DNA of 64,000 bases from Acidovorax delafieldii 2AN (GTDB lineage Bacteria; Pseudomonadota; Gammaproteobacteria; Burkholderiales; Burkholderiaceae_C). The stretch is taken from assembly GCF_000175235.1 (NCBI RefSeq), contig NZ_ACQT01000005.1, positions 1 through 64,000 on the forward strand, in the 5' to 3' direction. The notes under the pieces were generated by a model, which saw nothing but the letters and a program-made list of their open reading frames with translations, made no database searches and was not told where the DNA came from. Positions 7,226-16,412 of this stretch are shown here, piece after piece. Within the stretch, counting starts at the first letter, position 1, and each line of letters starts with the position of its first letter. The position numbers and the translations under genes are program-made.

Positions 7226-9664
7226 TCAGCTGGCTGGCGCAAGCGACGGGAACGGCGCCTGGCCGCGAACCGACTTGCCCAGCAATTGCCTGAACTCCGC
7301 CCCAGGAAGCCCTGGCGCACAGAGGAATCCCTGGAAGTGCTGGCATTCCATCTGCTGCAGAACAGCGCGCTGGGTGGTGGTTTCAACCCCTTCGGCCACC
7401 ACTTCGATGTGCAGAGCGCGGCCCATGCTGATGATGGCGCCGACGATGGCGCGGTCACCCTCGTCTTCCGGCAAGCCACGGATGAATGACTGGTCGATCT
7501 TGAGCTTGTGGATCGGCAGCTTTTTGAGGTATGCGAGGCTGGAATAGCCCGTGCCGAAATCGTCGATCGCCAGATGCACCCCCAGGTCAGCCAGGGCCCG
7601 CAACCGTTGCTCCATTTCCTGGGCGTCCTGCAGCAAAATGGTTTCCGTCAGCTCCAGCTCCAGCAATGTGGGGGGTAAGTGGTGTACTGCCAGCAGGCGC
7701 GTGAGGCGCTCGACAAAATCGGCCTGGCGAAATTCAAGCGCGGACACATTGACGGACACCACAATGGGCATGCCCTCGTGCATCCAGCGAGCGGCTTCGC
7801 GCACGGACTGCTCCATGACCCACGCGCCCAGTGTGACGATGTAGCCAGACTCCTCGGCCAGCGGAACGAATTGTGCCGGAGGCACGGCTCCGAATTCAGG
7901 ATCGGTCCAGCGGATCAGGGCTTCGGCACCTACGATCCTTCCCGTGACAAGGTTGACCTGTGGCTGGTAGTGCACGGCCATGCGTTGCTCACCCAGCGCC
8001 TGACGCATGGCGTGTTCCAGCCTCATTCGCATCAGCAGATTGGCATTCATCTGCGGCTGGTAGAAGCCGTAGCTGCCGCGCCCGCGCTCCTTGACGCGGT
8101 ACATGGCCGTATCAGCCTGCTTGATCAGATCGTCAAGGCCCTCTCCGTCCTGCGGGTACAGCGCCATGCCGATGCTGCACTGGATGGAAAAGCCCATGCC
8201 GTCGAGCAGGAAGGGCCGCAGCATGTCGTCGAGAATCCGCCGGGCCACACTCTCGGCGACCACCGCATCGGCACCGTGCAGGTAAATGACGAACTCATCG
8301 CCGCCCAGGCGGCACAGCATGTCGGTCTGGCGCAGGCACGCCTGCAGCCGCTCCGCGACCAATTGCAGCACCCGGTCGCCGAAGGGATGGCCCAGCGAAT
8401 CATTGATGATCTTGAACCGGTCGAGGTCCAGAAAAAGGATCGCGAAACCCGTGTCGGTGGCTCGGGCGCCCTGAATGGCCGTGTCCACCCGTTGGGTCAG
8501 CAGCAGCCGGTTGGGCAGGCCAGTGAGCACGTCACTGTAGGCGAGTTCCTCAATGCGCTTCTGCGCCGCATGCTGCAACGTGAGATCGCGCATGAAACCA
8601 ATGCTCTGAATCAGCCGCCCTTCGTCGTCCCGTAGCGCCACCCACGAAAGGTGCACGGCGCAGTAGGCGCCGCCCTCGCGAGGCAGCCAGAGCTCGCCCT
8701 CCCAGAAACCCTCGCGGTCCCATCCTGCCTGCACCTGTTCCATGAAAGAGGCATCCGAGCCACCGCCAAACAGGGAAGCGGCCAGACACCCCAGAAAAGC
8801 CGCTGCAGAAGGCCCCACCAGGCGCTCACAGCCAGGGTTCATGCGCATCAGATGGTGCTGGCTGTCTGCGATGAAAATCGCGTCAAGGCTGGAGTCGAAA
8901 ACCTGCGCCGCCAAGCGCAAGCTGGCCTGCACTTCAGCCTGTCGGGTGATGTCGCGAAAGGAATACACGCGCCCCACGGGGCGCCCCTGGTGCAGTTGGG
9001 GCACAACGCGGCGCTCAAGCGTTACACCGCCGCGCAATTCGAGGATGTCGGTGCTCTCCAGCAACGGTTCTCGCTCAAGGGCAGCAAGGCGGTCACGGTA
9101 ACCCTTGCCATCCAGCACCTGGGCTGCAAGGTGATCATGCACGGCTGCGTCGTTGCGCTGCACTAGCAGGTCGCGCGGGATTCCCCAAATCTGCGCCAGA
9201 CGTTGATTGAACGCCCGCACACGCCCATCCAGTCCGCACACAAGCATTCCATCGGCGGCAGAGTCAAGCGTGGCCCGCAACTCGCAGAGCAAGGTTTCAA
9301 GCTCCTGCTCGGTGGCCTCTTGCCGGCTGCGGTCGAGCATCGTCAGCAGGAGTGCAGCGTGTCCACCAGCAAGTTCCACTCTGGCGACGCTCCGGTCCAC
9401 CGGCACCAAGAAACCATCGGCACGCAGCACATGGGTGTGTGAGCGGATGCCCTGCGCCACGACTGCAGCGGGCTCGGCCCAGAAGGCGTGGTCCTGAGGA
9501 GTTGCGGCCAGAAGCGTCACGGGCTGGCCTACCATGAGGCCGCAAGGCATGCCGGCCAAGCGCTCTGCCGCGCGGTTCGCCTGCAGAATGCACAGGTTTT
9601 TTCCGTCCACCAGCCACACCGCCTCCAGCAGGCCGTCCAGCCAGGACTGGGGTGGTGGCTGCAT
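7226..9664 (-). CDS. PAS-GGDEF-EAL cyclic di-GMP signalling protein
   Basis: The 812-residue cytoplasmic protein has no membrane segment. Numbered from the GTG at 9667, three PAS-like modules occupy about residues 10-110, 130-245 and 255-365. A GGDEF domain follows at about 370-545 with an intact GGDEF at 455-459 and an RxxD inhibitory site (RQTD, 446-449). The EAL domain at about 555-800 has AEALIRW, NVSALEF, ELTETI, IDDFGTGYSSL and a QGFL variant near the end. Both catalytic signatures look intact, so it could make or degrade c-di-GMP depending on the PAS input. The ATG at 9664 overlaps the stop of the HD-GYP gene (TGATG), so the two are translationally coupled. Confidence 0.93.
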   Translation of the reverse strand: MQPPPQSWLDGLLEAVWLVDGKNLCILQANRAAERLAGMPCGLMVGQPVTLLAATPQDHAFWAEPAAVVAQGIRSHTHVLRADGFLVPVDRSVARVELAGGHAALLLTMLDRSRQEATEQELETLLCELRATLDSAADGMLVCGLDGRVRAFNQRLAQIWGIPRDLLVQRNDAAVHDHLAAQVLDGKGYRDRLAALEREPLLESTDILELRGGVTLERRVVPQLHQGRPVGRVYSFRDITRQAEVQASLRLAAQVFDSSLDAIFIADSQHHLMRMNPGCERLVGPSAAAFLGCLAASLFGGGSDASFMEQVQAGWDREGFWEGELWLPREGGAYCAVHLSWVALRDDEGRLIQSIGFMRDLTLQHAAQKRIEELAYSDVLTGLPNRLLLTQRVDTAIQGARATDTGFAILFLDLDRFKIINDSLGHPFGDRVLQLVAERLQACLRQTDMLCRLGGDEFVIYLHGADAVVAESVARRILDDMLRPFLLDGMGFSIQCSIGMALYPQDGEGLDDLIKQADTAMYRVKERGRGSYGFYQPQMNANLLMRMRLEHAMRQALGEQRMAVHYQPQVNLVTGRIVGAEALIRWTDPEFGAVPPAQFVPLAEESGYIVTLGAWVMEQSVREAARWMHEGMPIVVSVNVSALEFRQADFVERLTRLLAVHHLPPTLLELELTETILLQDAQEMEQRLRALADLGVHLAIDDFGTGYSSLAYLKKLPIHKLKIDQSFIRGLPEDEGDRAIVGAIISMGRALHIEVVAEGVETTTQRAVLQQMECQHFQGFLCAPGLPGAEFRQLLGKSVRGQAPFPSLAPAS

Positions 9665-10947
9665 CACGCTTGCGCCTCGTCAGGGCCCGGATCCACGGCC
9701 CGCTCAAAGAAATAGCAGATGCGCTTGCGCGGCGAAAGGTAATCGAGCGCGTCGCGCGGCAACTGGGAAGGCTTGAGGCTGCGCCGAATGCCAAGCTCAG
9801 GGACGGTTTCCAGGTCGAGGATGGGCGCCTCGTCCTTGGGCACCCGGGAGTCATGAACGATCACCTTGGGCCGCAGCGGCCTCGACGAATTGACCGACAC
9901 CACGATGGCATAGCGGTCGTTGACGAGCTGTACCACGGATCCAGGGGGATACACCCCCATCATGCGGATGAATGCACCCAGCACCACAGAATCGAAACGC
10001 GCCTTGAGCTGGGCAAAAATCACCGACAGCGCCTCGTGCGGCGTCAATGCCTCCGTGCCCCCGACCGGGTTGCACATGCGGTCGTAGTGGTTCACCAGCG
10101 CCAGAATTTTTCCTGCGCGCCGCATGTCCTCGCCCACGAGGTGCAATGGAAAGCCGCTGCCGTCCACCATTTCGTGGTGCTGCGCAATGGCAATCAACAC
10201 CGCCTCTGACAAATCCATGTGTTGCGCCAGGGCCACCGAGTGCCCTACGTGTGACTCATAGCGTTCACGCTCGGCAGGCGTCAGGCTGGGCGCAGGCTGG
10301 GCCAAACCTGCCGGAATGCTGAGCTTGCCCAGATCGTGCAATAGCGCGGCCATGCCCAGCTCATGCAGTTCAGGCCCTTTCATTCCAAGCGCCCGGCCCA
10401 ACAGCAGACTGACCACCATCACATTGACAGGGTGCAACGCACTTGCCTCGCCAACGCCCTCCGACAGCAGGCGGATCACGGAGTCGCCGTTGTGCAGCAG
10501 GTCCCTGAGGCATCCGGCCACCAGGGCCTCGCCATGGTGCCGAGCCTGCGCGGGCTGCCCAGCCACCGCGCGCTCGAGAGACTTGTATTGCAGCGTAGCC
10601 TCTCCGAACCGCTGGTTGCACACTGCCAAGACGTGGTTCTGGACGCGCAGATGGTCACGGCGCTGCGCGGCGAGCAAAGTCGCCGGTGCCTCAACCAGGG
10701 AGGGCGCAGGCTCTGGAGGCATCGCTTCGGCTTCCGTGGGCGTATCGCCCTCGTCCGGGATGGGATCGCTTTTCTTGGGAAAGTACCGGACTTGGGTCAG
10801 CCCCAGTCCACGCAGCGTTGCGATCTGGTCTGCGGACACGATCCGAAAGCTGCTGACGGGAAAAGGATGGTGCATCCAGCCAATGTCGAGCTGAACGTAC
10901 ATGCCGATGCGAAGCTGGCCAGGATCGATGAGGACGGAAGAGTTCAC
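9664..10947 (-). CDS. HD-GYP domain protein (c-di-GMP phosphodiesterase family)
   Basis: The N-terminal part (DPGQLRIGMYVQLDIGWMHHPF) matches the DUF3391-type domain that precedes many HD-GYP domains. The metal site follows with LLHDLGKLSIP, H(x) ligands and HHEMVDGSGFP, so the GYP motif is GFP here. HD-GYP enzymes hydrolyse c-di-GMP to pGpG or GMP. Whether the GFP variant is active is open. A TTG at 11019 is the longest start. I prefer the GTG at 10947 because homologous proteins begin at VNSSVLIDPG, but no clear Shine-Dalgarno supports either. It is coupled to the PAS-GGDEF-EAL gene downstream. Confidence 0.88.
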   Translation of the reverse strand: MNSSVLIDPGQLRIGMYVQLDIGWMHHPFPVSSFRIVSADQIATLRGLGLTQVRYFPKKSDPIPDEGDTPTEAEAMPPEPAPSLVEAPATLLAAQRRDHLRVQNHVLAVCNQRFGEATLQYKSLERAVAGQPAQARHHGEALVAGCLRDLLHNGDSVIRLLSEGVGEASALHPVNVMVVSLLLGRALGMKGPELHELGMAALLHDLGKLSIPAGLAQPAPSLTPAERERYESHVGHSVALAQHMDLSEAVLIAIAQHHEMVDGSGFPLHLVGEDMRRAGKILALVNHYDRMCNPVGGTEALTPHEALSVIFAQLKARFDSVVLGAFIRMMGVYPPGSVVQLVNDRYAIVVSVNSSRPLRPKVIVHDSRVPKDEAPILDLETVPELGIRRSLKPSQLPRDALDYLSPRKRICYFFERAVDPGPDEAQA

Positions 10948-11124
10948 GGAAAGCCGGTGAAACACGGTGACATGGTTGCCACCATTGGTTACAGCAATTA
11001 TCACCCGGTGGGAAGCCAAGGCACCGTCACCAAACCAACTGTGCGGCGGCGCGGCAACACCTGTTCAAAAGACTACCCCAGCCGGACCAGCCGGGCGGGT
11101 AGACCGGCAACTATCGCGCCGTGG

Positions 11125-11885
11125 CTACCGACACCACAACGAAGGCTTGTAAATCAGGTCCATCCACAGCGCCCATCCGGCAACACCGACGAGCAAGCCC
11201 CCCGCGAGGCGGGTGCCCCACCGCGCGCGTGCGGCGTTGAGGTGTGCGCGCAGCTTTCCCCAGAGCCAGGGGGCACTCACCAGCCACACACCGCTACCCA
11301 CGCCAAACAGCGCCATGGTGAGTGCGCCCTGCAAGGGCCCACCGCTCAGCGCTGCCACCAGCAGCGCCGAATACAGCAAACCGCAAGGCATCAACGCCCA
11401 AAGCACCCCCCCACCATCAGGCCACCGGGCGCACGCACCAGAGGCTGTACCCGGCGCCACGCCGCACGCCCTGCCTGCTCCACCCACACCGGCTGGCGCG
11501 CCTGGACTATCATCATCAAGCCCCAAGCCATGACCGCGACGTGCATCAGAGTCCATGCCGGGCTCAAAGCCGCGGTTTGCTGCGTCAGCCACGCCAGGCT
11601 GTCCATGGCCAGCGCGGCAACAGCCCCTGCAGCGGCATAGCCCGCCAGACGTCCGCCGTGGAACGCCAGCAATCTCCGAAGCATGCTGCCTCGGGGCAAC
11701 CACTGCACGGTGCGGGAAACCTCATTTCCACCTTCACCCGGCGGTGAGTTTGCAGCCCCCACCAGCGCGCCGCAGGGCGCTGAGCACATGGCCAAGCAAT
11801 GGGGGCCGCCGGCAAGCCCCATGAGCAAGGCAGCGAAGGTCAGCGGCGCAAGCATGGAAACGGGAAGTCCGGTGGGCTCGTTCAA
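11125..11885 (-). pseudogene. TauE/SafE-like (UreH/DsbD-2 type) membrane protein, frameshifted at a G7 tract
   Basis: The N-terminal part (LAPLTFAALLMGLAGGPHCLAMC, read as the first TM with a Cys-rich HCLAMCSAPC motif) runs in one frame to GGLMVGGCFGR, then stops. The continuation (LWALMPCGLLYSALLVAAL and GVAGWALWMDLIYKPSLWCR) is in the next frame. The switch is at a run of seven G on the coding strand (11406-11412). One extra base would restore a protein of about 250 residues with six TM segments. Such proteins accompany cbb3 oxidase genes and are thought to help metal or heme handling. The 5' end overlaps the hemN stop (TTG at 11885), and an ATG at 11855 is an alternative. It could be a sequencing indel, phase variation or decay. 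Confidence 0.75.
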
Positions 11886-13264
11886 ATGATGCGGGAGAAG
11901 CGAGCCCGGTTGCGGTCAGCCTGCAGGTAGCGATCGAACACCATGGCAATTCCTCGCACGAAAAACCACCCCATGGACGTAACCTTCACGCCTTCCGCAC
12001 TCAGCACTACCAGCCCTTGCTCGGCCATGGTTTCCATCTGCTCGAGTTCGGGGGCGAAGTACTTCCGAAAGTCGATGAGCCATGCTTGGTCAAGGGGTTC
12101 AAACAGCAACTCGCCCTGGCACATGAGCGCCATGATAACCGCGCGGCGCACAAGATCGTCGCGGTTAAGCGCCAAGCCGCGCACCACGGGCAGGCGCCCC
12201 TGGTCCAGATGGTCGTAATACTCTTCAAGCGACTTCGCGTTCTGGCTGTAGGTGGCCCCCACGCGACCGATGGCCGACACCCCGAGACCAATCAAATCGC
12301 AATCTGGCTGGGTACTATAGCCCTGGAAATTGCGATGAAGGCGACCTTGCCGCTTGGCCACAGCCAATGCATCCGTGGGCAACGCAAAATGGTCCATTCC
12401 CACGTAGACGTAGCCGGCATCGATAAAGGTTTCAAGCGAACGCGACAGCATGGTCACCTTCGAGGACGCGGTGGGCAGTTCGGTCGAAATGATCCGGCGT
12501 TGCGGCTTGAAGCGATCAGGCAAATGCGCGTAGGCGTACAAAGCGATCCGGTCAGGACGAAGCTGCACAACCTGCGCCAAGGTACGATCAAATGACTCGG
12601 GGGTTTGGCGCGGCAATCCATAAATCAGGTCTACGTTGACCGACTCGAACCCCAGCGAGCGCGCGGCCTCCACCAACGCAAACACCTGCTCGGCAGGCTG
12701 AATGCGGTGCACGGCCTTCTGCACTTCGGCATCAAAGTCCTGCACGCCGAAACTCAGGCGGTTGAAACCCAATTCTGCAAGCACCGCAAGCCGCTCCGCA
12801 CTGACCGTGCGGGGGTCCACTTCGATCGAATATTCCCCTCCAGGCGCAAACGTGAAGCTGCGCCGGAGCATGGCCATCAATTGGCGCAACCCGTCGTCCG
12901 AAAGAAAAGTGGGAGTGCCGCCACCCAAGTGCAACTGGCTGACGGTCTGCCCCGTACCGCAGTGGGCGGTGTGCAGGTCGATCTCACGACTGAGATAACG
13001 CAGGTAGACGTCAGCGCGATCGTGGTGTTTAGTGATGATCTTGTTGCAAGCGCAGTAGTAGCAAAGCGACTCACAAAAAGGGATATGGACATACAGGGAC
13101 AGTGGCAGCGCCGTGGCCGCGGTTCCAAGCCGCCTCTGAGACAGCGCCAGCACATAATCCTCTTGTCCGAAGGCTTCTACAAACCGATCGGCAGTGGGAT
13201 AGGACGTGTAGCGGGGCCCTGGCACGTCAAAACGGCGCAGAAGTTCTGGGGAAACAGCGTTCAT
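11882..13264 (-). CDS. hemN: Oxygen-independent coproporphyrinogen III dehydrogenase
   Basis: This radical-SAM enzyme converts coproporphyrinogen III to protoporphyrinogen IX without oxygen, supplying heme to the neighbouring oxidase. The signature PFCESLCYYCACNK holds the CxxxCxxC cluster ligands near residue 66. It is preceded by GPRYTSYPTAD, the typical HemN N-terminus, and followed by LHLGGGTPTFL. The 460-residue length is normal. An FNR box (13319-13332) lies about 55 bp upstream, giving a spacing consistent with a class II FNR-activated promoter and a leader of about 20 nt. Confidence 0.96.
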   Translation of the reverse strand: MNAVSPELLRRFDVPGPRYTSYPTADRFVEAFGQEDYVLALSQRRLGTAATALPLSLYVHIPFCESLCYYCACNKIITKHHDRADVYLRYLSREIDLHTAHCGTGQTVSQLHLGGGTPTFLSDDGLRQLMAMLRRSFTFAPGGEYSIEVDPRTVSAERLAVLAELGFNRLSFGVQDFDAEVQKAVHRIQPAEQVFALVEAARSLGFESVNVDLIYGLPRQTPESFDRTLAQVVQLRPDRIALYAYAHLPDRFKPQRRIISTELPTASSKVTMLSRSLETFIDAGYVYVGMDHFALPTDALAVAKRQGRLHRNFQGYSTQPDCDLIGLGVSAIGRVGATYSQNAKSLEEYYDHLDQGRLPVVRGLALNRDDLVRRAVIMALMCQGELLFEPLDQAWLIDFRKYFAPELEQMETMAEQGLVVLSAEGVKVTSMGWFFVRGIAMVFDRYLQADRNRARFSRII

Positions 13265-13318
13265 GGGAAAATATCCTTGCGTGCAACGTTACTGTGCCGT
13301 ACCCTTGACCCTGCGTCC

Positions 13319-13332
13319 TTGACCTAAATCAA
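13319..13332. promoter_or_regulatory. FNR/ANR box between hemN and fnr
   Basis: TTGACCTAAATCAA fits the FNR consensus TTGAT-N4-ATCAA with one mismatch. It lies in the divergent hemN/fnr intergenic region. Placing it at -41.5 puts a start about 20 nt before hemN on one side and about 87 nt before fnr on the other, where a GACAAT -10-like hexamer occurs near 13353. Confidence 0.85.
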
Positions 13333-13453
13333 GCAAGCAAAGGGGCGTACCGGCGACAATTTGATTCATGTCAGCCGTGCAGCCGCCGCGCAGGGTCTTC
13401 GTAACTCAACAGCCAGAAGCTCATTATCCCGGCCCAACCAAGCTCCAGTGTCC

Positions 13454-14176
13454 ATGAATCCGCAAACCATCAAAGTCGCCTGTTCCAACTGCAACCTGCG
13501 TGAGCTGTGCATGCCCGTAGGTCTGAGCGAACAGCAGCTGCAGCGTATCGACGAAGTCGTGGCCGTACGCCGAAAGGTCAAGCGGGGGGGCACCCTGTTC
13601 CGCAACGGCGAATCATTTACATCTCTTTACGCCATTCGCACTGGTTTTTTCAAGACCTGCGTTGCGACCGAGGACGGGCGCGATCAGGTGACGGGCTTCC
13701 AGATGGCAGGGGAAATCATTGGCCTCGACGGCATCGTCAACGACCACCACACTTGTGACGCCGTGGCCCTGGAAGATGCCGAGGTGTGCGTCATGCCCTT
13801 CGACCGCATCGAAGAGCTCTCCCGTGAAGTGAATGCTCTGCAGCACCATGTCCACAAGATCATGAGCCGCGAAATCGTGCGCGAACATGGGGTCATGCTT
13901 CTGCTGGGAAGCATGCGCGCCGAGGAGCGTCTGGCCGCATTTCTTCTTAACCTGGTGCAACGCCTGCATGCCCGCGGTTTTTCGCAATCCGAATTGGTGC
14001 TGAGAATGACACGGGAAGAAATCGGCAGTTACCTGGGTCTCAAGTTGGAAACCGTAAGCCGCACCTTCTCGAAGTTTGTCGAAGACGGCATCGTGGAGGT
14101 GAAGCAGCGCCATGTCCGGATCCTTGACACCGAGGCACTGCGGCGCATCGTCAACAACCAACAAGCCTGCCATTGA
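13454..14176 (+). CDS. fnr: FNR-type oxygen-sensing transcription regulator
   Basis: This 240-residue CRP/FNR family activator has the complete cysteine set for an oxygen-labile [4Fe-4S] cluster: C10, C13, C19 (ACSNCNLRELC) and C101 (HHTCDAV). The C-terminal helix-turn-helix EEIGSYLGLKLETVSRTF contains the E-x-x-S-R reading motif that selects TTGAT-type sites, matching the three boxes found here. The start MNPQTIKV is chosen over an upstream in-frame start because it aligns with FNR N-termini. A box in its own promoter suggests autoregulation. Confidence 0.95.
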   Translation: MNPQTIKVACSNCNLRELCMPVGLSEQQLQRIDEVVAVRRKVKRGGTLFRNGESFTSLYAIRTGFFKTCVATEDGRDQVTGFQMAGEIIGLDGIVNDHHTCDAVALEDAEVCVMPFDRIEELSREVNALQHHVHKIMSREIVREHGVMLLLGSMRAEERLAAFLLNLVQRLHARGFSQSELVLRMTREEIGSYLGLKLETVSRTFSKFVEDGIVEVKQRHVRILDTEALRRIVNNQQACH

Positions 14177-14199
14177 GGCTTCGCGCCACCGCCCTGCCC

Positions 14200-14493
14200 T
14201 CATGGGCACGGTGAAATCTTGCGGCAGTCGTCTGGCCTTGCGTCGGTCGGAACCGGGCAACGATTGAGTTCGAAAGGCGACATGGACAGCAGTGTCGTCA
14301 ACGCGCTGGCCACCATGGTGACGCCCCAGAAAACAAAGAAAGCCAAGGTATAAACCCCTTCACGAGACAGCGCCACGGGCTGGCCGAACCAGTGCAGATC
14401 CTGGGGATCCACCATGGCGAAGATCAGCATTTCCAGAACGCCAGCAACTAAAAAGGCAGGCCAGGCAATCCACATCAGGCGTTGCATCGACAT
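14200..14493 (-). CDS. Small two-TM membrane protein of the cco cluster
   Basis: The 97-residue protein has two hydrophobic helices (WIAWPAFLVAGVLEMLIFAM and TLAFFVFWGVTMVASALTTL) linked by a short loop. A polar tail follows with two Cys residues (RCPVPTDARPDDC). I do not recognise a named family, but similar small proteins sit next to ccoG in Burkholderiales. The start MSMQRLMW has AAGCAAGAG just upstream. It is on the same strand as ccoH-ccoG and converges with fnr. Confidence 0.75.
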   Translation of the reverse strand: MSMQRLMWIAWPAFLVAGVLEMLIFAMVDPQDLHWFGQPVALSREGVYTLAFFVFWGVTMVASALTTLLSMSPFELNRCPVPTDARPDDCRKISPCP

Positions 14494-14553
14494 CTCTTGC
14501 TTTCTAGGGTGTTGCAGAAAAGGGCAGTGTGTGATGACTTCGCAATGCAAAAC

Positions 14554-14826
14554 TCAGCGTGGTTGGTCCTCGGCAGGCGTTGCCGCATGATTGCGCGCCT
14601 TGAGGGCCGGGGCACGGCTCTTTTCCGAGTTTGCCAGGGTCTGGTTGATCTCAATCCCCTCGCGGTAATAGTCTTCCGTGATCACCGGGTCTGGCCGACT
14701 GACCGCCAGCCACAAAGTCACAAACCCAGCGATGATCACGATCACGGGTCCGGCAATCACAAGCCAGACGTGGCCAAATTGCCACCACGGCTTGGATTCA
14801 GAAACAGCTGCGGACATGGATGACAT
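14554..14826 (-). CDS. ccoH: FixH/CcoH-family cbb3 oxidase assembly protein
   Basis: This 90-residue single-pass protein has one TM helix (HVWLVIAGPVIVIIAGFVTL) and the FixH-like segment RPDPVITEDYYREGIEIN, whose YY-x-x-G motif is characteristic. FixH/CcoH interacts with CcoNOQP subunits during cbb3 oxidase maturation. The start MSSMSAAVSESKPWW is chosen at 14826 because the upstream extension is not membrane-protein-like. It lies 66 bp after ccoG. It is shorter than alphaproteobacterial FixH, as is usual in this group. Confidence 0.88.
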   Translation of the reverse strand: MSSMSAAVSESKPWWQFGHVWLVIAGPVIVIIAGFVTLWLAVSRPDPVITEDYYREGIEINQTLANSEKSRAPALKARNHAATPAEDQPR

Positions 14827-14892
14827 GAAAACTCCTGTAGCTAGAGGCAAGTGGACCACAAAACGCAAGGACGTGCTCAAGAGACAAAGCCG

Positions 14893-16341
14893 TCAGCGGG
14901 GCACGAGGAAGATGGACTTCTCGCTCACCTTGCCTCCGCCTTCACCCCCCGAAATCTCGAAGTGAATGGTATGGGATCCTGAAGACGCAGAGCCATACGG
15001 AATATGCAAGCGCACCGACACCCAACGCGACTCGGCTGCACCAATCTCCACTTCCTGCTCTTCAGACACGACCTCGAGCCCTTGCAATCCGTTGGCAGTG
15101 ATGCGGTAACGCTGAGCGGCTTCTGTCGCATTCATGATCTGGAGCCGGTAGACGTTTTCCAGCTTTCCACCGGCCACAATGCGGGACAACGCAGCACGGT
15201 CGCGCACGATGTCCACTTTGAGGGGGGTGCGCATAGTCAGGCTGACGAGCATGCCCACACACAGGGCCACCAGCACAGTGGTATAGATGAGCACCCGTGG
15301 GCGCAGAACATGGCGCAATATCTGCGACTGGCTCCACCGGTTCAACACGCCGTTCTGCGTGGAATACCGGATCAGCCCCCGCGGATAATGCATCTTGTCC
15401 ATGACAGTGTTGCACGCATCTACGCAGAGGCCGCAACCGATGCACTCGTATTGCAGTCCCTTGCGGATGTCGATACCCACGGGGCAAACCTGCACGCACA
15501 AGGTGCAATCGATGCAATCGCCCAGGCCCTTAGCCTTGTAGTCAACGGCCTTGGTCCGCGGCCCGCGGGGCTCGCCGCGCTCGGGGTCATAGCTGACAAT
15601 GAGGGTGTCCCGGTCGAACATGGCGCTTTGAAAGCGCGCATAGGGACACATGTACTTGCAGACCTGCTCGCGCATAAAGCCGGCATTGCCATAAGTAGCA
15701 AAGCCATAGAACAGCACCCAGAATATCTGCCATCCACCCTGCAGGGCCAAAAGCTCCCCGCCGAGTTCGCGGATCGGCACGAAGTAGCCCACAAAAGTAA
15801 AACCGGTCCACAGCGATACAGCAATCCAGACGAATTGCTTCAGGAATTTTTTGCGGACCTTCTCGAAAGTCCAAGGGCTGTTGTCCAAGCGCAAGCGCGC
15901 ACTACGGTCACCTTCGATCTTGTGCTCGATCCACATGAAGATCTCGGTATAGACCGTCTGCGGACAGGCAAAACCGCACCAAAGACGCCCTGCCACAGCC
16001 GTGAACAGAAACAACGACAAGGCCGATATGATCAGCAGCCCCGTGAGATAGATGAAGTCCTGCGGATAGAGGACCAGACCGAAAATGTAGAAGCGGCGAG
16101 CCCCCAGATCGAACAGCACCATCTGGCGCTGCCCCCACTCCAGCCACGGCAAACCGTAGAAAACGAGCTGCGTAAGAAACACCATCGCCCAACGCCAGCG
16201 GGCAAAAAACCCGCTGATGGAGCGGGGGTAAATCTTCCGTTGCGCTTCGTAGAGGGAGACTATCTCACCCTCGGCCGATGGCTCGGGTGCGGCTGCCGCA
16301 ATGGGTATGACCTTGCGCGGCGACCTGTCGGATGATGTCAT
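14893..16341 (-). CDS. ccoG: Cytochrome c oxidase accessory protein CcoG (FixG)
   Basis: CcoG is a membrane ferredoxin-like protein. In studied bacteria it reduces Cu(II) to Cu(I) for building the CuB centre of cbb3 oxidase. About five TM segments surround CGFACPQTVYTEIFMWIEH. Two 4Fe-4S motifs then follow: CIDCTLCVQVCPVGIDIR and CIGCGLCVDACNTV. A C-terminal Ig-like periplasmic domain (about residues 360-482) ends the protein. The 482-residue length is normal. The start MTSSDRSP at 16341 is favoured over an upstream one in the same frame. Confidence 0.95.
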   Translation of the reverse strand: MTSSDRSPRKVIPIAAAAPEPSAEGEIVSLYEAQRKIYPRSISGFFARWRWAMVFLTQLVFYGLPWLEWGQRQMVLFDLGARRFYIFGLVLYPQDFIYLTGLLIISALSLFLFTAVAGRLWCGFACPQTVYTEIFMWIEHKIEGDRSARLRLDNSPWTFEKVRKKFLKQFVWIAVSLWTGFTFVGYFVPIRELGGELLALQGGWQIFWVLFYGFATYGNAGFMREQVCKYMCPYARFQSAMFDRDTLIVSYDPERGEPRGPRTKAVDYKAKGLGDCIDCTLCVQVCPVGIDIRKGLQYECIGCGLCVDACNTVMDKMHYPRGLIRYSTQNGVLNRWSQSQILRHVLRPRVLIYTTVLVALCVGMLVSLTMRTPLKVDIVRDRAALSRIVAGGKLENVYRLQIMNATEAAQRYRITANGLQGLEVVSEEQEVEIGAAESRWVSVRLHIPYGSASSGSHTIHFEISGGEGGGKVSEKSIFLVPR

Positions 16342-16412
16342 GGTGGAGCTATGAAGGCAGAAACACAAAAACTACAGAGCAACTCCCGCCGCAAAGGCGG
16401 GGTTGCTCACTG

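Noticed and set aside
11125-11703. Independent gene in the second frame of the TauE/SafE-like locus
   Set aside because: Its first 95 codons are antisense-like noise. Only the part after the G7 tract is real and continues the upstream frame.
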